Positions 6,691 to 14,781 of a DNA stretch of 47,368 nucleotides are shown here, in pieces; the first letter of the stretch is position 1, and every line of letters starts with the position of its first letter. A program made the position numbers and the translations under genes. Location: positions 1-47,368 of the IMG/VR virus record IMGVR_UViG_3300046385_000134. One strand, written 5' to 3'. The stretch comes from a virus. Below the pieces are notes generated by a model. That model was given only the letters and a program-made list of their open reading frames with translations, had not been told where the DNA came from and made no database searches.

Positions 6691-7885
6691 ACAGGTCATT
6701 AACCTTGCACTGAATCCCTTTATTCAGTTTTACATTCGCAAGATCCCGTCCTATACTCCTAATAATACGGAGCACGCTGCTTCGCTGGCGTCTATGTTGC
6801 CAGCGTTGGGTGATCTAAGCAAGCGAGTTGTTACAGGTCATGACGCTCGTGACCGCTTGCAGAGTATTCTATCTGTTGTGAGTGCTGATGACGCCCAAGT
6901 TATCGAGCGAATCATTCAAAAGGATTTGAAGTGTGGAGTGTCGGATGGCACAGTCAATCGCGTGTGGAAAGACTTTATCCCTTCATATCCTGTGATGTTG
7001 TGCTCTCCGTATGATGACAAAGTCATTAAAAACATTACATTCCCTGCAATCGCTCAGCTCAAGCTGGATGGTATGCGGTTCAATGCAATCGTTGATGAGC
7101 ACGGTGGTGTTACATTCCGTTCACGTAACGGCAAGACGTTGGATCTTTGTGGTGAGCTTGAGCAGGAGTTCTCAAGCCTGGGTCGCTCAGTCGTATTTGA
7201 TGGGGAGTTGCTTGTTGTTGATGAGGAAGGCAAAATCATGCCTCGACAACAGGGCAATGGCATTATGTCTAAGTCCATCAAAGGAACGATGACAAAAGAG
7301 TTGTCTGCACGTGTTCGAGCAAACTTGTGGGATGTGATTCCCTTGGAAGACTTCCAAAAAGGAAAGTGCAATCGTTCTTACTCGCTTCGCTTCGCTGCTT
7401 TGAATGATTATGATCTTCCTGAGAAGATCTCAATTGTCGAAACCACATATGTTGATTCGTTGGATGCTGCTCGTGATATCTTCCAGATCTATCTGGAGCA
7501 AGGTCAAGAAGGCATTATTCTCAAAGATGCAAAAGGTATCTGGGAAGACAAGCGCGTCAAGAATCAGATCAAGTTTAAAGCTGAGCTGGAATGTGATTTG
7601 AAGATTGTCAAATGGGAAATCGGTACAGGTAAAAACGCTGGTCGTTTGGGTGCATTGATTGCAGAAACCAGTGATGGCTTGTTGACAACTGGTGTCGGTA
7701 CAGGTTATAGTGACGATGATCGCGATAACATTAAAGAAGATGTTGTCGGTAAGATCGTCACTGTAAAATACAATGGGTTGATTGTTGATACAAAGACAGG
7801 ACAATACAGTTTGTTCTTGCCCGTCTTTGTTGAGATCCGAGAAGACAAAACACAAGCAGATTCGCTTGAACAATTGAAAGGTTGA
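6593..7885 (+). CDS. 30: ATP-dependent DNA ligase (T4 gp30-like)
   Basis: Seals nicks during phage replication. At 430 residues it is a little shorter than T4 ligase (487) and aligns from the first residues (MSILSLLNSLQS ... KESILRSEQDHALFKQVINLA). The adenylation motif is AQLKLDGMR with Lys157 as the nucleotidyl-lysine. DGELLVVDEEG is motif III, GQEGIILKD motif IV and NQIKFKAELECDLKIVKWE motif V, leading into the OB-fold. The end, VFVEIREDKTQADS, resembles the T4 C-terminus, which confirms the frame. Confidence 0.95.
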   Translation: MSILSLLNSLQSTSSRLEKESILRSEQDHALFKQVINLALNPFIQFYIRKIPSYTPNNTEHAASLASMLPALGDLSKRVVTGHDARDRLQSILSVVSADDAQVIERIIQKDLKCGVSDGTVNRVWKDFIPSYPVMLCSPYDDKVIKNITFPAIAQLKLDGMRFNAIVDEHGGVTFRSRNGKTLDLCGELEQEFSSLGRSVVFDGELLVVDEEGKIMPRQQGNGIMSKSIKGTMTKELSARVRANLWDVIPLEDFQKGKCNRSYSLRFAALNDYDLPEKISIVETTYVDSLDAARDIFQIYLEQGQEGIILKDAKGIWEDKRVKNQIKFKAELECDLKIVKWEIGTGKNAGRLGALIAETSDGLLTTGVGTGYSDDDRDNIKEDVVGKIVTVKYNGLIVDTKTGQYSLFLPVFVEIREDKTQADSLEQLKG

Positions 7886-7887
7886 AT

Positions 7888-8175
7888 ATGCCTATCTACA
7901 TAGTGGATACTTTAGTATCATACCGCATGAAATATGCAATTGAAGCCAACGAGCTCGAGCATGCGTTCGATGAAGTCGTGTGCAACGAAGGTATGATTAT
8001 GGAAATGACACAGAACTGTCTTAGTGAGCAGATCATTGAAGGACGCGAAGTAACACTTGAAGAGTTTGACAACACTTTGAACCGGTTGCATCAAGACAAA
8101 CGTGAGCTTACGTCCATATGGATGGGCCGAGAGCTAATTAATAAGGTGAATTATGAAATTCCAACTAGTGAGTGA
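7888..8175 (+). CDS. Conserved small phage protein
   Basis: A 95-residue acidic, mostly helical protein starting MPIYIVDTLVSYRMKYAIEA. Segments ANELEHAFDEVVCNE and EEFDNTLNRLHQDKRELTSIWMG look conserved. I recall similar proteins of this size in T4-like cyanophages but know no function. It follows ligase by two bases and overlaps the metallophosphoesterase by 23 bases, so it belongs to the same operon. Confidence 0.78.
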   Translation: MPIYIVDTLVSYRMKYAIEANELEHAFDEVVCNEGMIMEMTQNCLSEQIIEGREVTLEEFDNTLNRLHQDKRELTSIWMGRELINKVNYEIPTSE

Positions 8176-9076
8176 CCTACATCTTGAATTCGGTCCTATT
8201 ACAATTAAAAACGCAGGCGCTGATGTTCTCATCCTCAGTGGTGACATTTGCGTTGCCAACGAACTTAATGATAACGATACTAACAATTTGTTAGGCGAAG
8301 CTTCGCGCTCTGTTAAGTATCATAAGTTCTTCCAATCGTGCTGTGAAAACTTTAAGCATGTTGTTTACGTGGCAGGTAACCACGAGCATTATCATGGTGA
8401 CTATGCAACATCTCTTCCTCGTTTGAAGGAAAAGCTTGCCTACTTGTCCAACCTCCATGTTATGGACAAAGAGGTACTAACACTCGGTGATGTCACGATT
8501 GTTGCTGGCACATTGTGGACGGATATGAATAAAGAAGATCCGAATACATTGTATTCCATCAAGGGATATATGAACGACTACAGAATTATTGAAAATACTT
8601 CACACGTGGTCAATTATAAAGCGGCTATTCCAAAAGACAAACCCGTAGGTATGTCGGATGAGGATTGGATTCTTGTTCCGTACGCAGAACGTACTGAATG
8701 GGTGTTTAAAACGCGTCCCGCAAAATTCTGTCCAGAAGATTCTGTTGAGGATCACAAACAGATGTTGTTTGCAATTGCAGCAGCTCTTGAGACAGCACCA
8801 GCTGATCAGAAGTTTGTTATTGTTGGTCATCACTCACCAAGCAAACTATCGACCAAACCTCGTTATGAAAAGGATGTGATTGTTAATGGAGCATACAGCT
8901 CTGATCTGAGTGAGTTTATTCTCAGCAACCCACGGATCAAGTTGTGGACTCATGGTCACACCCATCACAATTTTGACTATATGATTGGTTCAACGCGGAT
9001 TGTCTGTAATCCACGTGGTTACTATGGCTACGATGAGAACCATGAATTTAACCCTGGCATGGTGCTTGAGGTATGA
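8153..9076 (+). CDS. Calcineurin-like metallophosphoesterase
   Basis: The five metal-binding blocks of the family are in order: SDLHLEFG (D8/H10), LSGDIC (about residue 31), AGNHEHYHGD (GNH[E/D]), VGHHSPS, and THGHTHHNFDY (GHxH). A dinuclear metal phosphoesterase is therefore well supported. The substrate is unknown; candidates are cyclic nucleotides, nucleic acid ends or phosphoproteins. It is 307 residues long with an AAGGTG ribosome-binding site and overlaps dCMP deaminase by ATGA. Confidence 0.9.
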   Translation: MKFQLVSDLHLEFGPITIKNAGADVLILSGDICVANELNDNDTNNLLGEASRSVKYHKFFQSCCENFKHVVYVAGNHEHYHGDYATSLPRLKEKLAYLSNLHVMDKEVLTLGDVTIVAGTLWTDMNKEDPNTLYSIKGYMNDYRIIENTSHVVNYKAAIPKDKPVGMSDEDWILVPYAERTEWVFKTRPAKFCPEDSVEDHKQMLFAIAAALETAPADQKFVIVGHHSPSKLSTKPRYEKDVIVNGAYSSDLSEFILSNPRIKLWTHGHTHHNFDYMIGSTRIVCNPRGYYGYDENHEFNPGMVLEV

Positions 9077-9498
9077 CAGACTGGGATCAGCGGTTTATGG
9101 ATTTAGCCACTCACGTTGCTGGGTGGTCTAAAGATCCTTCCACACAAGTTGGTGCCGTTATTGTCAACAACAAGAAGCAAGTGCTCAGTTTGGGGTACAA
9201 TGGTTTTCCACGCGGTATTCAAGATTTTGAGCATCGATACCTAGATAAACCACTCAAATATAAGTTTGTTGCACATGCAGAACGGAACGCACTTGATAAT
9301 GCTTTTGTTGATGTAGAAGGTGCAACGTTGTACAGTACATTGTACCCATGCACAGAATGTGCCAAAGGGATCATTCAACGTGGAATTAAAACAGTCGTAA
9401 CTTCAAAACAATGGTACTCAGAGCAAGCAAAAGTTTTTGACTTCGGAGTGTCAGAAATTATGTTCCAAGAGGCTGGCATCGATGTTGTGATGTTATAA
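9073..9498 (+). CDS. cd: dCMP deaminase
   Basis: Converts dCMP to dUMP, the substrate of thymidylate synthase. The zinc site is the HAERNAL motif (His and catalytic Glu) plus PCTECAKGI (PCxxC). The upstream STQVGAVIV and GYNGFPRGI motifs match T4 Cd. At 141 residues it has a compact family length. It works with the phage ThyX and NrdA/NrdB encoded downstream. Its TAA stop lies inside the TATAAATA late box of the next unit. Confidence 0.93.
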   Translation: MTDWDQRFMDLATHVAGWSKDPSTQVGAVIVNNKKQVLSLGYNGFPRGIQDFEHRYLDKPLKYKFVAHAERNALDNAFVDVEGATLYSTLYPCTECAKGIIQRGIKTVVTSKQWYSEQAKVFDFGVSEIMFQEAGIDVVML

Positions 9499-9501
9499 AT
9501 A
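9494..9501 (+). promoter_or_regulatory. T4-type late promoter upstream of hsp20
   Basis: An exact TATAAATA overlapping the dCMP deaminase stop codon. T4 spacing would put the start site near 9507, inside the left arm of the CCCATC/GATGGG hairpin (9503-9519). The resulting leader to hsp20 is about 205 bases. Confidence 0.75.
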
Positions 9502-9659
9502 ACCCATCTCAGGGATGGGAACATGGCGGCAGTAACCATGTAAACAACTGTCACTAATTTTAAGAACCTACCTTAGGTCCGTTCGTAGCTACGGTAACAG
9601 GCGTCCGTGTAATTACACCCTCGACACGAAAGTTCGAGCCAGTATAAGGTAAGCTGGGC

Positions 9660-9689
9660 GATATGCCTTCGGGGTATCAGTTTTATTAA
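9660..9689 (+). terminator. UUCG-tetraloop hairpin, possible attenuator
   Basis: GATATGCCTTCGGGGTATC folds with GATAT/GTATC and CC/GG around a UUCG tetraloop, with one bulged G. It is followed by AGTTTTATTAA. The T-rich tail is short, so this may be a weak terminator or attenuator, or simply a folding core of the thermometer leader. Confidence 0.4.
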
Positions 9690-9706
9690 CTCGCTTATTT
9701 AAGGAG
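9690..9706 (+). promoter_or_regulatory. ROSE-like RNA thermometer hairpin over the hsp20 ribosome-binding site
   Basis: CTC-G-CTT, loop ATTT, then AAGGAG: six base pairs with one bulged G, hiding the whole Shine-Dalgarno sequence 6 bases before the hsp20 ATG. The anti-Shine-Dalgarno arm contains UCGCU, which fits the U(U/C)GCU signature of ROSE thermometers, including the G lying opposite the AGGA. At low temperature the site would be closed, and heating would open it. Sequence, geometry and downstream gene all agree; folding has not been computed. Confidence 0.72.
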
Positions 9707-9712
9707 AACAAT

Positions 9713-10216
9713 ATGTTCAATACTAGCTTTTTCAAAGACAATACAGCTTTCAAAGACTTTGAAAAGAATTTCATTGGTTTCGAAGACCAATTCAATCGCA
9801 TCTCAAAGATGCACGATGACTTGACCAAGTCCATCCCAAACTACCCTCCATACAACATTAAGAAGACTGGTGAAAATACCTATGTCATCGAAATGGCTGT
9901 TGCTGGCTTTGCTCGTCAAGACATTGAAATCGAGCTGGATGGTGGCAAGATGATCGTCAAAGGTAATGTTGCCAGCGATGACAAGCAAGAAGACTTCTTG
10001 TGGAAAGGTATTGCTGCACGTAACTTCACACGTATCTTCGCTCTGGAAGACCAAGTTGAAGTTAAGGACGCAGAGATGTTCAACGGTATGTTGAAGGTGT
10101 TCCTGGAACGCATTATCCCTGAGTCTAAAAAGCCAAAGAAGGTTGAAGTTAAAGAGAAGGCTTCCAAGTCTTCCAAACAACTTCTTACAGAAGACCCACA
10201 AGGTCGCGATCTGTAA
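9713..10216 (+). CDS. hsp20: Small heat shock protein (HSP20/alpha-crystallin)
   Basis: An ATP-independent holdase chaperone of 167 residues. A variable N-terminal arm (to about residue 45) is followed by the alpha-crystallin domain: YPPYNIKKTGENTYVIEMAVAGF, IEIELDGGKMIVKG and the signature NGMLKVFLERIIPE. A Lys-rich tail follows. hsp20 is a frequent gene in marine T4-like phages and is thought to help virion assembly or protect phage proteins (established context, exact role unproven). It has its own late promoter and a thermometer-like leader and is followed by a terminator. Confidence 0.94.
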   Translation: MFNTSFFKDNTAFKDFEKNFIGFEDQFNRISKMHDDLTKSIPNYPPYNIKKTGENTYVIEMAVAGFARQDIEIELDGGKMIVKGNVASDDKQEDFLWKGIAARNFTRIFALEDQVEVKDAEMFNGMLKVFLERIIPESKKPKKVEVKEKASKSSKQLLTEDPQGRDL

Positions 10217-10223
10217 TTAAGCA

Positions 10224-10250
10224 AGCCCGCCACCGTGCGGGCTATAATTT
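10224..10250 (+). terminator. Intrinsic terminator after hsp20
   Basis: AGCCCGC and GCGGGCT form a 7-bp GC-rich stem around CACCGT, followed by ATAATTTT. The stem is strong but the T-run is interrupted, so termination may be partial. It marks the end of the hsp20 unit. Confidence 0.65.
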
Positions 10251-10312
10251 TGTTCAAAAGACATATGGGTATAAACATGCATAACGACACACAAGCTCTG
10301 GGCGGAGTAACA

Positions 10313-10462
10313 ATGCCTAGCTTCCGAGACTTCTGGAAATGGGTACTCGAAGCTTTCACACCATCATACCAGGATGAGATTGACGCATACCTTGCACAAT
10401 CGACAAGCATTTATGATTTGGAGCAGCGTATGCGCCAATTAGAGAAACGAGGAATGTTATGA
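10313..10462 (+). CDS. DUF3563-like small protein
   Basis: A 49-residue protein, MPSFRDFWKWVLEAFTP, followed by DEIDAYLAQSTSIYDLEQRMRQLEKRG. The AYLAQSxxxxDLExRMRxLE pattern is that of the DUF3563 family of short proteobacterial proteins of unknown role. This supports a proteobacterial host or gene source. The ATG with GGAG five bases upstream was chosen; an in-frame ATG at 10277 is an alternative with no ribosome-binding site. Confidence 0.75.
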   Translation: MPSFRDFWKWVLEAFTPSYQDEIDAYLAQSTSIYDLEQRMRQLEKRGML

Positions 10463-10551
10463 TTAGACGAATTGTTGACTTCTTCATGCGGATGTGTGAA
10501 GCTAGAGCAGAGCATCTAAAGAAACATCCGTACCTATCACGTCTATATTGA
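10459..10551 (+). CDS. Microprotein (30 aa), basic amphipathic
   Basis: Starts on the ATGA overlapping the DUF3563 stop, with AGAAACGAGGAATG upstream, and reads MIRRIVDFFMRMCEARAEHL followed by KKHPYLSRLY. It looks like a basic amphipathic helix. The frame stops exactly where the next promoter begins. Translational coupling supports it; the small size keeps confidence low. Confidence 0.45.
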   Translation: MIRRIVDFFMRMCEARAEHLKKHPYLSRLY

Positions 10552-10553
10552 CG

Positions 10554-10582
10554 TTGACTAAACAGCAGTAAAGAGTGATACT
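10554..10582 (+). promoter_or_regulatory. Promoter of the polymerase operon (TTGACT-17-GATACT)
   Basis: A CGTTGAC-type -35 box, as in several other promoters of this window, with a weaker -10 GATACT at 17-base spacing. The -10 lies at the loop of a terminator hairpin, so initiation would occur inside the right arm. It drives gp43 and the genes after it. Confidence 0.65.
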
Positions 10583-10600
10583 TACTGCTGTTTTCTTTTT
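10561..10600 (+). terminator. Intrinsic terminator overlapping the gp43 promoter
   Basis: AACAGCAGTAA (10561-10571) and TTACTGCTGTT (10582-10592) form a perfect 11-bp stem with a 10-base loop. It is followed by TTCTTTTTT. This is a classic Rho-independent terminator for transcripts from the small genes upstream. Confidence 0.85.
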
Positions 10601-10611
10601 TATGGATTCCT

Positions 10612-13332
10612 GTGAAATTTTATACACACGTACACCGCAATTTTGATAAGATCTTCGTCAGAGGATATGAGGACGGCCAACGTTTTCAGGAGCAAGTTGA
10701 TTATCAACCTTATCTGTTTGTAACATCGAATGCAGAGTCAAATTACCGAACGCTAGACGGTCGGCCTGTGTCGAAGGTGCAACACGGCTCTATGACAGAA
10801 GCTCGTGAATATCTCAAGATGTATAACAACGTAAGTGGTCATGAAGTCTTTGGACTTGAGGCGTATGACTACTTGTACATCTACGACAACTATCCTGGTG
10901 AAATTATGTACGACCCGACAATGATATCGGTCGTCACACTGGATATTGAGACCGACTCCGAGGGCGGTTTCCCCAACATTAAAGAAGCTGATAAAGCGCT
11001 GACTGCTATTACGATTCGTAAGAACGATAAAGCCGTCACGTTTGGTATGCAAGAATACACACCAGAACTCGACTACGTCACATACATTCTGTGTCGGGAT
11101 GAGAAGGATATGATTGCGCGCTTTCTTGATGTATGGCGTAGTTCAGAATGGCTTCCTGATGTCATCACTGGATGGAACGTTGAGTTCTTCGATATTCCAT
11201 ATCTGATCAACCGCATCACGCGTTTGTATGATGAGAAGATGGCCAAGCGCTTGTCTCCTTGGGACCGCTGGGAGCGCCGTCGTGATCCCACTCAGATCGA
11301 GTCTGTTGAGTATTTGAACGTGCCACTTGGCGTGACCATTCTTGATTACATGCAGTTGTATAAGAAGTTCACGTTCTCCCAACAAGAAAGCTTCAAGCTC
11401 GATCACATCGCGTTTATGGAGCTCGGCGAGCGTAAGTTGGATTACACAGAGCTGGGGTTTGAAACTCTGGATGAGTTCTACAAAGGCGACTACCGCAACT
11501 ACATTAACTACAACATCCGAGACGTGGACTTGGTGTATCGCCTAGATCAGAAGATGAAGCTGCTTGAGCAAGTATACGCTATTGCATATGATGGCAAGGT
11601 GAACTACATCGACAGCCTGACTACTGTAGGGATGTGGGACGTCATCATCCACAACTACTTACTGGATCGCGGTATCGTCATTCCTCTGAAAAAGAGAACC
11701 AACAAAGCTCGTCAGATTGAAGGGGCGTTTGTTAAGGATCCTCAATGCGGTCTACATAAGTGGGTTGTGTCGTTTGACTTGAACAGTCTGTACCCACACT
11801 TGATCATGCAGTATAACATCTCACCAGAGACGTTGGAAGGACAGATGTTGCAGTACGATCTTGCAGTCACACCTCGCAGTGTGGATATGTTCTTGGATGG
11901 TGAAATCACACTTGTTCGTTCAGAAGAGGAGCGTGAAAATACATTCCAAAATATCGAGCAAGCAATGTACGGCCTTGTTGAGGAAGCAGTGTATACGCAT
12001 AGCGAAGTTAAGCGCGCTATCAACCTATCGAAGATCTTCCTGCAATACGAAACCGTGTCTGAAGTGTTGGATAAATATAACAGCACGATCACTCCAACAG
12101 GATGTGTGTTTACAAAGGACACCAAAGGGTTCCTACCAACGCTGATGGAAACGATGTACAATGATCGTTCAGCGTGGAAGAAACGCATGCTGCAAGCAAA
12201 GAAGGATTATGAAAAGAACCCTTCACAAGCATTGGAGAATGAGATTGCTCGTTGCCACAACATGCAATTGGCCAAGAAGATTCAGCTGAACTCAGCTTAT
12301 GGTGCTTTGTCCAATCAATACTTCCGCTGGTTCGATAACCGACTAGCAGAATCTATTACGAAATCTGGCCAGCTATCGATTCGCTGGATGGAACGTAAAA
12401 TCAACCAATATCTCAACAAAGTTCTCAAAACAACTGACAAAGACTATGTGCTTGCCATCGATACTGATTCGATGTATATCACGCTTGATGGTTTAGTTGC
12501 TAACGTGTTTAAAGACAAGCAAGCGACAAATGAAGAGATTGTTAGCTATCTGGATAAAGCCTGTCAGAATATCTTTGAACCATTCATCGATAAGAGCTAC
12601 CAAGAGTTGGCTACGTATACTCGTGCATATGCACAGAAGATGCAGATGAAACGCGAAGCGATTGCTAACAAGGGTATCTGGACAGGTAAGAAGCACTACA
12701 TTTTGAACTTGTATGATTTAGAGGGTGTGCGCTATGCTGAACCTAAGCTGAAAATGCAAGGGATTGAAGCTGTCCGATCCTCCACCCCAGCAGCCTGTCG
12801 TGAGAACATCAAGAAAGCTCTTGTTGTTATTATGAACCAGGAAGAGAAGGACTTGCAGGAGTTTATCAGAAACTTCCGTAAGCAATTCAAGCAACTACCG
12901 TTCGAAGACGTGGCATTCCCACGTAGTGTTCGCGGCCTGTTGAAGAAGGATGTTGTTGGTAAAGATGGTAAGATGATTCAGAAGTCTTACAACACCGGTA
13001 CATTAAACTTCCTTCCAAGTACCCCTATCCACGTTAAAGGTGCTTTAATGTACAACTTCCTGTTGAAACTGAAAAAGCTCAACAATAAGTATGTCCCCAT
13101 TGGCGAAGGTGAGAAGATTAAGTTCTGTTATGTACTGGGTTCAGCTCCTGTTCCTACAAACGTGATTGCGGCGCCTGGTAAGATGCCAAAAGAGCTTGGA
13201 ATGGACAAGTACCTCGATTACGACACTCAGTTTCAAAAGTCATTTGTTGAACCTTTGAAGACAATTATGGATGCAATTGGGTGGGAAGAGGGCAACGACC
13301 AGCAAACCTTAGAATCGTTTTTTGGAGACTGA
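10612..13332 (+). CDS. 43: DNA polymerase, family B (T4 gp43-like)
   Basis: The replicative polymerase with 3'-5' proofreading. Exo I is VTLDIETDS (D111, E113), Exo II TGWNVEFFDIPYL, and Exo III YNIRDVDLVYRLD (near 301-312). Polymerase motif A is SFDLNSLYPHLI (D389), motif B KIQLNSAYGAL, and motif C AIDTDSMY (D617, D619). At 906 residues it matches T4 gp43 (898), and it ends LESFFGD, in the position of the clamp-binding tail of gp43. The start is GTG with only a weak ribosome-binding site (GGATTCC). In T4 RegA regulates gp43 translation, so the weak start may be a regulatory target here. Confidence 0.97.
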   Translation: MKFYTHVHRNFDKIFVRGYEDGQRFQEQVDYQPYLFVTSNAESNYRTLDGRPVSKVQHGSMTEAREYLKMYNNVSGHEVFGLEAYDYLYIYDNYPGEIMYDPTMISVVTLDIETDSEGGFPNIKEADKALTAITIRKNDKAVTFGMQEYTPELDYVTYILCRDEKDMIARFLDVWRSSEWLPDVITGWNVEFFDIPYLINRITRLYDEKMAKRLSPWDRWERRRDPTQIESVEYLNVPLGVTILDYMQLYKKFTFSQQESFKLDHIAFMELGERKLDYTELGFETLDEFYKGDYRNYINYNIRDVDLVYRLDQKMKLLEQVYAIAYDGKVNYIDSLTTVGMWDVIIHNYLLDRGIVIPLKKRTNKARQIEGAFVKDPQCGLHKWVVSFDLNSLYPHLIMQYNISPETLEGQMLQYDLAVTPRSVDMFLDGEITLVRSEEERENTFQNIEQAMYGLVEEAVYTHSEVKRAINLSKIFLQYETVSEVLDKYNSTITPTGCVFTKDTKGFLPTLMETMYNDRSAWKKRMLQAKKDYEKNPSQALENEIARCHNMQLAKKIQLNSAYGALSNQYFRWFDNRLAESITKSGQLSIRWMERKINQYLNKVLKTTDKDYVLAIDTDSMYITLDGLVANVFKDKQATNEEIVSYLDKACQNIFEPFIDKSYQELATYTRAYAQKMQMKREAIANKGIWTGKKHYILNLYDLEGVRYAEPKLKMQGIEAVRSSTPAACRENIKKALVVIMNQEEKDLQEFIRNFRKQFKQLPFEDVAFPRSVRGLLKKDVVGKDGKMIQKSYNTGTLNFLPSTPIHVKGALMYNFLLKLKKLNNKYVPIGEGEKIKFCYVLGSAPVPTNVIAAPGKMPKELGMDKYLDYDTQFQKSFVEPLKTIMDAIGWEEGNDQQTLESFFGD

Positions 13333-13333
13333 T

Positions 13334-13579
13334 ATGGATGAATTTGATTTTGGTTTTACAACCTTGGATGAAAAGGATGTAATTACACCAGAGACGCATG
13401 ATGAGTTGACAGAACAGCTCCAACAATTGTATAATGCCATCATACCCTTATTGAAGAATCTCAACGCTAATCCTGAAAAGGAATACATCGTTTGGCCCAA
13501 CCGGTCAGAAAAGATCAAGGCATTCAAAGAGAAGATCGATAAGATTGTTGGCAACACTATTGTAACAAAGAAATTATAA
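13334..13579 (+). CDS. Conserved small phage protein downstream of polymerase
   Basis: An 81-residue acidic protein: MDEFDFGFTTLDEKDVITP, then a helix (ELTEQLQQLYNAIIPLLKNL), EKEYIVWPNRSEKI and KAFKEKIDKIVG. The YIxWPNRxEKI segment is one I recall in many T4-like phages; function unknown. GGAG lies 6 bases before the ATG. It sits in the polymerase-UvsX operon, so a replication-associated role is plausible. Confidence 0.82.
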   Translation: MDEFDFGFTTLDEKDVITPETHDELTEQLQQLYNAIIPLLKNLNANPEKEYIVWPNRSEKIKAFKEKIDKIVGNTIVTKKL

Positions 13580-13770
13580 TGGACTTTGAAACACATCCCC
13601 GCGGCACTGCCGCAGAGCTCAAGGCATCTCGTGAGCTCGCACAAGAAATCAAGCTAACCATTGAGCAGTATAGCCCTGGAATTTTTCCACAGAATGTTCT
13701 GCAGGCCTATAACCGTTTGTATGGTCAATATATTAAACAAATACAACAAGAGGATATGACGTATGAGTGA
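13579..13770 (+). CDS. Conserved small phage protein
   Basis: A 63-residue helical protein, MDFETHPRGTAAELKASREL, continuing AQEIKLTIEQYSPGIF and VLQAYNRLYGQYIKQ. It shares its start base with the preceding stop (TAATG) and overlaps uvsX by 8 bases. I recall the FETHPRGTxxEL start from other T4-like phages. Function unknown. Confidence 0.8.
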   Translation: MDFETHPRGTAAELKASRELAQEIKLTIEQYSPGIFPQNVLQAYNRLYGQYIKQIQQEDMTYE

Positions 13771-14779
13771 TTTTTTTCGTAGTTTAGTGAAGGATTTGAA
13801 AGATGAAGATACTACTATGGCCATTGACGGCACTGGCAGTGCTGAGTTTGGGGGCTTTATTGATACTGGCAGCTATGCTCTCAATGCTGTTCTCAGTGGT
13901 AGCATCTTCGGTGGCGTCCCTGATAATAAAGTTACTGCTTTTGCAGGGGAGTCCACTACTGGTAAAACTTACTTCGTTCTTGGGATCGTCCAATCTTTCC
14001 TCGACGCAAACCCAGATGGAGGAGTAGTATACTACGACACCGAGGCAGCGATTACCAAGGGAATGATGGAAGATCGTGGGATTGATACATCTCGCGTCAT
14101 TATTGCTGAACCCGATACGATCCAGAAGTTTAAAACACATGCACTTAAATTGATCGATGCGTATGAAAAGCAGCCTGCTGACAAACGTCCACCTATGATG
14201 TTTGTGTTGGACAGTTTGGGCCAGTTGTCTACCTCCAAGGAGATGGAGGATAGTCTGGAAGGTAAAGATACACGTGATATGACAAAATCACAAATTATCA
14301 AAGCAGCATTCCGTGTGCTGACTTTGAAGCTGGCAAAGGTAAAGATTCCGTTGCTGGTTACCAATCACGTTTACGAGCTTGTCGGCTCGTACGTGCCTAC
14401 CAAGGAGATTAGTGGTGGTTCAGGTCTCAAGTACGCAGCTAGCACGATTGCTATGCTCTCCAAACGAAAAGAAAAGGATGGAACAGACATCGTTGGCAAC
14501 ATTGTCAAAATTAAGATGCACAAGTCCAGGCTCTCAAAAGAAAACAGCCAAGTCGAAGTGCTTCTTAGTTACGCCACAGGTCTCGACCGATACTATGGTT
14601 TGCTAGATATTGCTGAGAAGCATGGGATTTTTAAAAAGGTCTCGACGCGATATGAATTGCCAAATGGCAAGACTGCTTTTGGGAAAAACATTAACGAAAA
14701 TCCCGAAGAGTATTACACCGAAGAAGTGCTGAAACGAATTGATGAGGCAGCACAAAAAGAATTTAAATATGGAGTTTAA
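13763..14779 (+). CDS. uvsX: Recombinase UvsX (RecA-like)
   Basis: The phage RecA/Rad51-family strand-exchange ATPase used in recombination-dependent replication and repair. Walker A is AGESTTGKT (residues 61-69). GGVVYYDTEAAI matches the RecA acidic segment, MMFVLDSLGQL is Walker B, and LLVTNHVYELVGSY with SGGSGLKYAAS covers the DNA-binding loop region. At 338 residues it is a little shorter than T4 UvsX (391). It lies in the gp43-uvsX-gp41 order common in marine T4-like phages. Confidence 0.95.
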   Translation: MSDFFRSLVKDLKDEDTTMAIDGTGSAEFGGFIDTGSYALNAVLSGSIFGGVPDNKVTAFAGESTTGKTYFVLGIVQSFLDANPDGGVVYYDTEAAITKGMMEDRGIDTSRVIIAEPDTIQKFKTHALKLIDAYEKQPADKRPPMMFVLDSLGQLSTSKEMEDSLEGKDTRDMTKSQIIKAAFRVLTLKLAKVKIPLLVTNHVYELVGSYVPTKEISGGSGLKYAASTIAMLSKRKEKDGTDIVGNIVKIKMHKSRLSKENSQVEVLLSYATGLDRYYGLLDIAEKHGIFKKVSTRYELPNGKTAFGKNINENPEEYYTEEVLKRIDEAAQKEFKYGV

Positions 14780-14781
14780 TT

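Larger units (their letters stand above)
9502..9712 (+). other. Structured non-coding leader of hsp20
   Basis: No open frame is apparent. The stretch holds successive inverted repeats: CCCATC/GATGGG (9503-9519), ACATGG/CCATGT (9521-9541), CGTAGCTACG, the 12-base palindrome GTGTAATTACAC, CTCGA/TCGAG, and a UUCG-capped hairpin at 9660-9678. A final hairpin at 9690-9706 covers the ribosome-binding site. Such a chain of hairpins before a small heat-shock gene resembles ROSE-type 5' UTRs, although this one is longer than most. The 5' part could instead be an independent structured RNA. Confidence 0.65.

Noticed and set aside
9625-9645. GTTCGAG resembling a tRNA T-loop
   Set aside because: No acceptor stem or anticodon arm can be built around it. 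The bases fit better as a CTCGA/TCGAG hairpin of the hsp20 leader.
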